From Chloroflexota bacterium (GTDB lineage Bacteria; Chloroflexota; Ktedonobacteria; Ktedonobacterales; JACDGC01): a DNA stretch of 8,005 nt. Below the pieces are notes generated by a model, which had not been told where the DNA came from, searched no databases, and saw only the letters and a list, made by a program, of their open reading frames with translations. The position numbers and the translations under genes were made by a program. The DNA lies in contig JAKAOI010000085.1 in NCBI GenBank assembly GCA_021812265.1, positions 1 through 8,005 of the forward strand, given 5' to 3'. Positions 1 through 5,168 of this stretch are shown here, piece after piece (position 1 is the stretch's first letter; each line of letters opens with the position of its first letter).

Positions 1-257
1 AATTGCGCCAAGAGAATCGCAGCGTGTTCTGCTGTTGCTTGCATTTGTTTCGATTTCAGCGCATTGGGAGACAAGATAAATAATACGATGGGACGCACAG
101 CAAGTTCTTGTTGCGCAGTATGGGAGTCATGTTTTGTAGTAAATGCCGTATTGTGATAATACACATCGACACCGTTTTTTCGGAGCGTGTTTGCCAATGC
201 TTCACAGAACGCACTATCACTTGTATGGAAACAAATATAGATTTTCATTGCAGGCAT
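1..257 (-). CDS. TIR-like domain protein, N-terminal fragment (runs off left edge)
   Basis: Translating the minus strand from an ATG at 257 gives 85 codons without a stop up to the window edge; the gene continues to the left. A second in-frame ATG at 248 (Met4) is an equally good start. The protein opens with a beta strand KIYICFHTSD (residues 5-14), then a helix (about 15-28), the turn NGVDVYYHN (28-36), and a later hydrophobic strand RPIVLFILSPNAL (55-67) followed by a helix with Glu77. This order of strand, Ser/Asp, helix, Gly-x-x-Val strand and 'vlfiLSpna' strand is that of a TIR fold, and it resembles the N-terminal domain of the protein at 755-2173. TIR domains act as NAD+-cleaving enzymes or as assembly modules; which applies cannot be told from this part. 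An AGGG lies 11 nt upstream of the 257 start. The gene is divergent from the next TIR gene, with repeat copy 1 starting 36 bp upstream. TIR assignment is inference from pattern; the open frame is directly seen. Confidence 0.72.
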   Translation of the reverse strand, partial: MPAMKIYICFHTSDSAFCEALANTLRKNGVDVYYHNTAFTTKHDSHTAQQELAVRPIVLFILSPNALKSKQMQATAEHAAILLAQ

Positions 258-293
258 AAAAAAAGTTACCCTAATGATATCTTGTTTTCAATA

Positions 294-432
294 TTAGGAC
301 TTTCGCTGGAAAGAGAAGCGTATGGTTCTCGTATCTGCAACCAAGGGAGGTCTGAGGACACCCCAGAACCCCGTACAGGGGGCGGCGCCTCTTGTACATC
401 CCCGATGTTCCATGCTGAAGCGAAAGTCATGA
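294..432 (+). repeat. 139-bp dispersed structured repeat, copy 1
   Basis: This is one of three related copies (others at 4113-4251, inverted, and 7878 to the right edge). The ends are inverted: GACTTTCGCT at 298-307 and AGCGAAAGTC at 419-428 are perfect complements, with a consensus outer end close to TCAGGACTTTCGCTT. Inside are two stem-loops: CTGAGG/CCCCAG around an ACA loop (352-366), and an 11-bp stem at 373-383/387-397 starting GTACAGG and ending TTGTAC with a three-base loop. The copy lies between the two divergent TIR genes. The full length equals that of copy 2. No transposase is encoded. It could be a MITE-like or REP-like element or a structured RNA; the sequence does not decide. 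Open frames through it are not conserved between copies. Confidence 0.85.
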
Positions 433-741
433 CTATATTAAGCTATTATGTAATAGCCAGTATAGCATACGAAAAAACAATCGGCAAACCATCTGCCTTT
501 TTTTGCGAATTTGGCTGCTATAAAATAAGCTGTTATATGGCTGGCTCCATTATCTGGAAATTCCTGTTTTCACCGTCGCCGCTCTGACTTTCTGAATATA
601 TAATTTGATTATATTCACAATATTTATGTGAGATTTTACATATATGGCTACCGCGCCGCATCTTTAAGATATAGTAATATAATGATAGAAATAAATTTAT
701 GAAAACTAAGAAAATGGCGGCGCATAAATAGATATAGCAAC
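433..741. other. AT-rich intergenic stretch upstream of the TIR gene
   Basis: No gene was recognised here. A perfect hairpin GCTATTA-TG-TAATAGC occupies 442-457. An imperfect dyad ATGTGAGATTTTACAT lies at 626-641, where 12 of 16 positions are self-complementary; it could be an operator but nothing confirms this. The long open frame crossing 108-587 on the + strand is antisense to the minus-strand TIR fragment and passes through the repeat, so it is not taken as a gene. Confidence 0.5.
678..683 (+). promoter_or_regulatory. candidate -10 box for the TIR gene
   Basis: A perfect TATAAT sits 71 bp before the start codon at 755 in an AT-rich context. No convincing -35 lies 16-18 bp upstream (that place reads GC-rich GCCGCA), so this is only a weak prediction based on the -10 match. 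Confidence 0.3.
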
Positions 742-748
742 AAGGTGG
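742..748 (+). promoter_or_regulatory. ribosome binding site deciding the TIR gene start
   Basis: AAGGTGG is a good Shine-Dalgarno match. Two ATG codons follow in frame at 752 and 755. Spacing is 3 nt to the first and 6 nt to the second, which favours the ATG at 755. Confidence 0.65.
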
Positions 749-754
749 TATATG

Positions 755-2173
755 ATGAATCAGTCTGAAGTTATTTTGCTGTTTGCTCATGGTGACGCCG
801 AAAACGCCAAACCATTTGCGGAATCTTTTGAAACTGCAGGATTTAAGGTTGTTCAGTTTCATGATCCGCAAGCTGTTCAATCATGGACAAATACTTCGGT
901 TCCAGTCGTAATATTGCTTTCTGCTGCGCAAGCAGATTTATTAGCGGCGCTGCCAACGCTTGTTCCTGCGCTGCAAAATAGACTGACGTTGCTGGTGTAT
1001 TTGGACGATGTTGCAGCAAATCCGGCGGTTGAACGCATGAAAGGTATACGCAGTGTTAACGCCTATCGCATTGGCTCTCCCAACGCAATTTCAGAATGTA
1101 TCTCGGCGCTGACCGATTATATCTATACGGATACACTCGGTTCTTCTCGGGGATTTCCCACAGCGGCAGCTCCCAGCCCGTCTGCTGAAAAAGAATATAT
1201 TGCTAAAAAAGATGCGACCAGCCGCAGCTCTCCTGGCGCCGCTCCGGCGAAAAACAAGAAAAAAGAAGAAGATCAACGAACTGACACTCAAGTTGTTGGC
1301 GCTGTATATCATCCCAAAGAAATTAAGCGTTTTGCGAAAGAACCTATGCTGGTGTATATAGCGCCCGATAGCGCAGAAGCGCTGCAGCAGGTTGAAGCCG
1401 ACGCGCAAAACGCATTGGGCAGCCGTATTCCTGATTATAAACCTGTGGCGGCGCGAAGCCAAACCGCTTTAAAATATGACACCGAACTTATCATTATTCC
1501 TGAATTGGAAGGTTTTCATTTTGAACCCCCAAGCCAAGTGGTTGTGTGGAAGGGGGAAATGATTCGCGCCGCATTTACTATGCAAGCTGTAAGCGCGCCA
1601 GCAGACATGGCGGTAAATGGTAAAGTGAAGATTACAGTGGGGCCGATAACGTTTATTGAAGCGCGCATTTCCATATTTGTGCAATCGGAACGGGAGGTGA
1701 CAACGCTCTATAACACAACAATACAGATCGCGCATAACTTTCGTAAAATTTTTGCGTCTTATTCTCATAAAGATACGGAGATAGTACTAGGCTGCAAAAA
1801 AGCGGCGGAAGCTATGAATAATGAATATTTGATAGATATAACAAAATTGCATAGCGGTGACTATTGGGATGATAAGTTGCTGGGTTTCATTGATGATGCG
1901 GATGTATTTCAGTTATTTTGGTCTAAGAACTCGGCAAAATCGGCAAACGTCCAAAAAGAATGGAAGCATGCAATTATAAAACAAGAAAATTTAGAAAATA
2001 TCCCGGGTAATGGCTTTGCAGGTTTTGTGCAGCCGCGGTATTGGTCTAAAGTGTTATATGAGCCGATTCCAGAAAAGCTGCGAAAATTTCATTTTGAAAA
2101 AATTGATTTTTCACAGTTAGGCATTGCAAAACGTCGGGGATTTTTGCGAAGGCTGTTTTACAAACAGCAATAG
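755..2173 (+). CDS. TIR-domain protein with degenerate N-terminal TIR-like domain and unrecognised middle domain
   Basis: The protein has 472 residues from the ATG at 755 (473 from 752). Residues about 4-124 form an alpha/beta domain with strands VILLFAHGD, FKVVQFHD, VPVVILLS and LTLLVYLDD. It looks like a TIR fold without the BB-loop and glutamate. A low-complexity linker (about 128-180) contains an Ala/Pro/Ser segment and KNKKKEED. A beta-rich middle domain (about 195-325, including IIIPELEGFHFEPP and KVKITVGPITFIEA) is familiar as a unit preceding TIR in bacteria, but I cannot name it. The C-terminal TIR (about 330-449) begins RKIFASYSHKD, has DITKLHSGDYWDDKL and FIDDADVFQLFWSKNSAKS, then VQKEW, in which Glu402 matches the NADase catalytic glutamate of TIR enzymes. 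The last strand region is GFVQPRYW. A basic tail (AKRRGFLRRLFYK) ends the protein. There is no signal peptide or membrane segment, so it is cytosolic. It probably cleaves NAD+ or signals through TIR assembly; the trigger is unknown. Confidence 0.88.
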   Translation: MNQSEVILLFAHGDAENAKPFAESFETAGFKVVQFHDPQAVQSWTNTSVPVVILLSAAQADLLAALPTLVPALQNRLTLLVYLDDVAANPAVERMKGIRSVNAYRIGSPNAISECISALTDYIYTDTLGSSRGFPTAAAPSPSAEKEYIAKKDATSRSSPGAAPAKNKKKEEDQRTDTQVVGAVYHPKEIKRFAKEPMLVYIAPDSAEALQQVEADAQNALGSRIPDYKPVAARSQTALKYDTELIIIPELEGFHFEPPSQVVVWKGEMIRAAFTMQAVSAPADMAVNGKVKITVGPITFIEARISIFVQSEREVTTLYNTTIQIAHNFRKIFASYSHKDTEIVLGCKKAAEAMNNEYLIDITKLHSGDYWDDKLLGFIDDADVFQLFWSKNSAKSANVQKEWKHAIIKQENLENIPGNGFAGFVQPRYWSKVLYEPIPEKLRKFHFEKIDFSQLGIAKRRGFLRRLFYKQQ

Positions 2174-2185
2174 ATTTGTACAAAT
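2174..2185. other. 12-bp perfect palindrome after the TIR stop codon
   Basis: ATTTGTACAAAT is perfectly self-complementary and starts directly after the TAG stop of the TIR gene. CAGCAA upstream and CTGTTG downstream give a little additional complementarity. There is no T-run after it, so it is not a standard terminator; a protein-binding dyad or a weak 3' end signal are both possible. Confidence 0.4.
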
Positions 2186-2272
2186 TCTTCAGATTCTGTT
2201 GCAGTTGGCCATAAAGTTGCGGAAAAACCCTTATGAACACACGTTTATGTCTATATTCCTTGCCTGAAACTA

Positions 2273-2281
2273 TGGTATAAT
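2273..2281 (+). promoter_or_regulatory. extended -10 promoter for the kinase gene
   Basis: TGGTATAAT is an exact extended -10 (TGnTATAAT). A good -35 is absent at 17 bp upstream (ATATTC); TTGCCT at 2260-2265 is too close. Extended -10 promoters often tolerate this. Transcription would start near 2288, leaving a leader of about 147 nt before the kinase start and suggesting that the kinase is expressed independently of the TIR gene. Confidence 0.5.
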
Positions 2282-2351
2282 CAAAGCGGTGGAATGTTTT
2301 GTTTATTCTAAGACCATCGGATTACCGATCGGCGATATTTTTCAGGCTGCC

Positions 2352-2397
2352 ATCTGCAGGCGCGTGTTGGCGCATTAAAGTAGGCGCGCTGCCAGAT
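2352..2397 (+). promoter_or_regulatory. stem-loop in the kinase 5' leader
   Basis: ATCTG-CAG-g-CGCG at 2352-2364 pairs with CGCG-CTG-c-CAGAT at 2385-2397, giving 12 base pairs with one bulge on each side and a 20-nt loop. It lies between the predicted transcription start and the GAGGGAG ribosome-binding sequence around 2424-2430. It could be a protein-binding or stabilising leader structure. No known riboswitch was recognised. Confidence 0.4.
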
Positions 2398-2434
2398 AAC
2401 GTTTCTGTGCATTTTTGGCAGGTGAGGGAGTTAG

Positions 2435-4099
2435 GTGAAGATGGACTCGAACGCAAACTTTGATAACCTCCCTGTTGTAAAAAACTCCTCCGGAGGTCGC
2501 CAGCGGCCAAAACCTTCACCTCGGCTTGCGCCCGGAATGCTGATTCAGCATGACAGATATCTGATTGAAAAAGTGATCGCGCTTGGAGGTATGGGCGCCG
2601 TATACGCTGCGATTGATCAACATTTGCGCCGGCCCTGCGCAGTGAAGGAAATGCTGGACACATTTACCGAACCGCAAGAAAAATTGCAGGCAGTAGAGTG
2701 GTTTGAGCGTGAAGCAAGTTTATTGCATGATTTAAATCACACTGCCATCCCGCGGGTGCGCGATTATTTTTGTGAAGAATCCCGCTATTACTTAGTTATG
2801 GATTTTGTAACCGGAAGCAATCTTGCAGAGATATTAGATAAGGAAGGGAAACCCGGTCTGTCGGAAGACAGAGTGCGCAATTGGGCAATGCAGATTTGCG
2901 ATGTGCTGAGCTATTTGCACCACCAAAATGTGGTGTTTCGTGATTTGAAGCCGGCAAATATTATGGTTGGCCCCGATGAACGCATTAAATTGATAGATTT
3001 TGGTATCGCGCGGAACCTGCGCGCGCAAAATGAAACCACTGTTATTGTAACGTATGGGTTTTCGGCGCCGGAACAAATGCAGGGGCGTCCGGAACCGCGC
3101 AGCGATATTTATTCGCTCGGCGCAACACTGCATAGGCTGCTAACCCGCCACGATCCCGCCATAAATGCGCCCAATCTCAGCGATTTCCCCAATATTCGCG
3201 GCTTAAATCCTCAAATAACTCCGCAGTTTGGCGAAATTATTACCCGCGCTTTAGCGCTGCTCCCCGAAGATCGCTGGCCCAGCGCCGGAGAAATGGGGCG
3301 GGCGATTCGTGCGTTGCCCCCACTCGACAGATTTACCTCTTATGCGCGGATAACGGCGTTTCAACCGGCTGAATCGCCCCAAGTGTCGCGCACCATTTCA
3401 CGTCCGGTTACTAAGCAGCCAAATGAAATATTTATCACTATTCATCGGCTTATCGACCAAGGACGATTTCAAGACGCGCGGAAACAGCTGAGCAAAATAT
3501 TGGATCATAACCCTGCAGACGCAGACGCTCATAAGTTGATGGGACTGCTTTATGCGCGCATGCGTCCGCCGGATGGGCAGCGCGCGCTGGAAGAATATCA
3601 AGAAGCGCTGGCTATTGATTCAAAAGACTCTGAAGTTCACCGCTTAATTGGCGATGTATTATTATATATTCTGCAAACACCGCACCGCGCTATAGAAGAG
3701 TATCGCAAAGCGCTGCATTTGCAGCCAAATGATTATGAGTCGATTCGTCTGCTGGGATATGCGCATGAAAGTTTGCAGCAGTATGATATGGCGCGCACGT
3801 ATTATTTTGAGGCGATTCGCGCGGCGCCGTTTTATATTCCTGCGCATATGTCGTTTGGTGAGCTTTCTTTGCGGATGGATAATCTGAAAGACGCAGAAAT
3901 GGCTTTTATCGAGGCGCTTCGCATTAATCCATCACTGCCTTTGGCCCGGTATCTGCTAACGTTAGTGTATGAGCGCCAAGGGCGGCTGAATGACGCTTTG
4001 CGCGAAGCGGAATATTCTGTGCAAGTAGACCCGGATAACGCCAACGCGCGGGACGCCTTGAAACGGATTCAACGGGCAGTTAAAACATCGCGGCGTTAA
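2435..4099 (+). CDS. Ser/Thr protein kinase (PknB-like) with C-terminal TPR array
   Basis: Residues about 41-295 are a eukaryotic-like kinase domain and 331-545 hold about six tetratricopeptide repeats. Kinase motifs seen are the glycine loop ALGGMGAVY (49-57, where the first glycine of GxGxxG is Ala), Lys71 in CAVKEM, Glu93 in FEREASLL, the catalytic loop FRDLKPAN (168-175, Phe in place of the His of HRD, Asp170 kept), DFG at 188-190 and APE at 211-213. It is therefore probably active. TPR consensus pieces include ALEEYQEALAID, AIEEYRKALHLQP and DAEMAFIEALRINP. There is no membrane helix or extracellular sensor, unlike classic PknB, so it is a soluble kinase whose input likely comes through the TPR scaffold. 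The start is GTG 2435 or ATG 2441; GAGGGAG upstream serves either. Its neighbours are the TIR gene upstream and repeat copy 2, 13 bp after its stop. Its substrate is unknown. Confidence 0.93.
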   Translation: MKMDSNANFDNLPVVKNSSGGRQRPKPSPRLAPGMLIQHDRYLIEKVIALGGMGAVYAAIDQHLRRPCAVKEMLDTFTEPQEKLQAVEWFEREASLLHDLNHTAIPRVRDYFCEESRYYLVMDFVTGSNLAEILDKEGKPGLSEDRVRNWAMQICDVLSYLHHQNVVFRDLKPANIMVGPDERIKLIDFGIARNLRAQNETTVIVTYGFSAPEQMQGRPEPRSDIYSLGATLHRLLTRHDPAINAPNLSDFPNIRGLNPQITPQFGEIITRALALLPEDRWPSAGEMGRAIRALPPLDRFTSYARITAFQPAESPQVSRTISRPVTKQPNEIFITIHRLIDQGRFQDARKQLSKILDHNPADADAHKLMGLLYARMRPPDGQRALEEYQEALAIDSKDSEVHRLIGDVLLYILQTPHRAIEEYRKALHLQPNDYESIRLLGYAHESLQQYDMARTYYFEAIRAAPFYIPAHMSFGELSLRMDNLKDAEMAFIEALRINPSLPLARYLLTLVYERQGRLNDALREAEYSVQVDPDNANARDALKRIQRAVKTSRR

Positions 4100-4112
4100 T
4101 TGGTTTGAATAT

Positions 4113-4251
4113 TCAGGATTTTCGCGTCAGCAAGGAACATTGGGGATGTATAAGGGGCAGTCGCCTCGTGTATGGGGCGCTGGGGTATCCCTAGCTCGTC
4201 CTCTGTTTCAAATACGAGACCATATGCTTTTCTTTCAAGCGAAAGTCCTGA
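4113..4251 (-). repeat. 139-bp dispersed structured repeat, copy 2 (inverted)
   Basis: On the minus strand this copy reads TCAGGACTTTCGCTTGAAAG at one end and GACGCGAAAATCCTGAA at the other. The ends match as inverted repeats over about 13 bp, with a C/T difference. Internal hairpins are kept although the bases differ from copy 1: CTGGGG-TAT-CCCTAG at 4180-4194 and an 11-position stem 4148-4158/4163-4173 with one mismatch and several G-T pairs. It starts 13 bp after the kinase stop and ends 2 bp before a predicted promoter of the PHP gene, so it may double as a 3' end structure for the kinase mRNA. It is the most diverged of the three copies. Confidence 0.8.
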
Positions 4252-4253
4252 TG

Positions 4254-4283
4254 TTGATACATTTCGTGGCGAGGCCATATAGA
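4254..4283 (+). promoter_or_regulatory. candidate sigma70-type promoter for the PHP-pyk pair
   Basis: TTGATA (4254-4259, 5 of 6 to consensus) and TATAGA (4278-4283, 4 of 6) are separated by 18 bp. The predicted start near 4290 would lie at or after the upstream GTG at 4289, which supports use of the downstream TTG start. The box begins just after repeat copy 2. Confidence 0.45.
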
Positions 4284-4317
4284 ACTATGTGAGGAGCATA
4301 GGTTTTGCTGAAAAATC

Positions 4318-4322
4318 GGAGG
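4318..4322 (+). promoter_or_regulatory. ribosome binding site deciding the TTG start of the PHP gene
   Basis: GGAGG lies 8 nt before a TTG codon at 4331, an ideal distance. The alternative GTG at 4289 has no comparable site and would add 14 residues before the conserved HIDLHTHS motif. Confidence 0.65.
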
Positions 4323-4330
4323 AATATTTC

Positions 4331-5155
4331 TTGGAACATATCGATCTGCATACGCACTCAACCGCATCTGATGGGCTGTTTGCTCCGGCGGAACTATTGC
4401 GCCAAGCGCATGAAGCGGGTTTAACTGCTATTGCGTTGACCGATCACGATTCAACCGCTGGTTTGGCGGAAGCGTTTGCTGCCGGAACCACATATGGTGT
4501 TGAAGTAATTCCTGGGGTAGAAATAAATACCGATTTGCCTAACCAAAGCGGTGAAGCGCATGTGTTGGGATATTTTCTGGATTATACTCATGAAGATTTT
4601 CAGACAAAATTATCCGAACGCCGCGGTCAACGAGAACAGCGCGGCAAAACTATGGTGGAAAATCTGCGGAAAATTGGGATTCCCATTACGTATGATATGG
4701 TGAAAAAACACGCTGATGGCGCTGTTGGCCGTCCGCATGTTGCCGCCGCGCTGATTGAAATTGGCGCCGCCAATTCGGTCGCCGACGCCTTTGATAAATA
4801 TTTGAAACGCGGCAAGCCTGGTTATGCGCCGCGTAACCCTTTTTCACCAAATGAAGCTGTGCGGCTGATTACCGCTGCCGATGGCTTGGCTTCTTTAGCG
4901 CATCCCCTTTTTATTGCCGATTTAGAACGCCATTTGGCAGAACTTGTCGATATCGGTTTGAAGGGCCTGGAAGTTTATTATGGCGAATATTCCGCCGCAG
5001 ATGTTGCGTCACTGCTGCTGCTGTGCCAAAAATATTCTCTTATTCCCACCGGCGGCAGTGATTATCATGGCCCGGGAATACACGCTACTTCGCTTGGCGC
5101 CCGATATGTGCCCCCGGAGTCTTTGACCCGGCTTCGATCTTTAAAAGCTAAGTAA
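4331..5155 (+). CDS. PHP-domain phosphoesterase, RNase AM/TrpH (YciV) type
   Basis: From the TTG start the protein has 274 residues and opens EHIDLHTHSTASDG, as is usual for this family. PHP metal ligands are present in order: His7 and His9, Asp14, His39 (TDHD), Glu64 (PGVEIN), His77 (AHVLGYF), His136 (GRPH), His191 (LAHP), and Asp244 and His246 (GGSDYHG). The insert carrying ERRGQREQR and YLKRGKPGYAP is typical of the E. coli RNase AM relatives. Those enzymes hydrolyse 3',5'-bisphosphate nucleotides (pAp) and shorten RNA from the 5' end; by family this is the expected role in the cytosol. The exact substrate is inferred. The pyruvate kinase gene follows 13 bp later, so the two are likely cotranscribed. 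A GTG at 4289 would give 288 residues but is less well supported. The DNA polymerase X and histidinol-phosphatase members of PHP are less likely given the motif spacing. Confidence 0.9.
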   Translation: MEHIDLHTHSTASDGLFAPAELLRQAHEAGLTAIALTDHDSTAGLAEAFAAGTTYGVEVIPGVEINTDLPNQSGEAHVLGYFLDYTHEDFQTKLSERRGQREQRGKTMVENLRKIGIPITYDMVKKHADGAVGRPHVAAALIEIGAANSVADAFDKYLKRGKPGYAPRNPFSPNEAVRLITAADGLASLAHPLFIADLERHLAELVDIGLKGLEVYYGEYSAADVASLLLLCQKYSLIPTGGSDYHGPGIHATSLGARYVPPESLTRLRSLKAK

Positions 5156-5168
5156 GGTTGTATACATT

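Noticed and set aside
310..350. tRNA-like arm TGGTT...AACCA inside repeat copy 1
   Set aside because: The pairing is not kept in copies 2 and 3, and no acceptor stem or anticodon arm could be assembled.
291..440. ATATTA on both sides of repeat copy 1 as a target-site duplication
   Set aside because: The two hexamers (291-296 and 435-440) are not at equal distance from the element ends, one overlaps the element end, and copy 2 shows no matching duplication. In AT-rich DNA this is likely chance.
108..587. 159-codon open frame on the + strand
   Set aside because: It is antisense to the minus-strand TIR fragment, runs straight through repeat copy 1, has no ribosome binding site and no recognisable protein pattern.
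533..880. 115-codon minus-strand frame overlapping the TIR gene start
   Set aside because: Composition-driven, rich in Tyr/Ile from AT-rich intergenic DNA, and it overlaps the well-supported TIR start with its ribosome binding site.
4096..4278. 60-codon minus-strand frame sharing GLSLER and TSPMF peptides with copy 1
   Set aside because: The peptide similarity comes from the repeat DNA. Copy 3 breaks the frame after the first residues, so the repeat is not conserved as protein.
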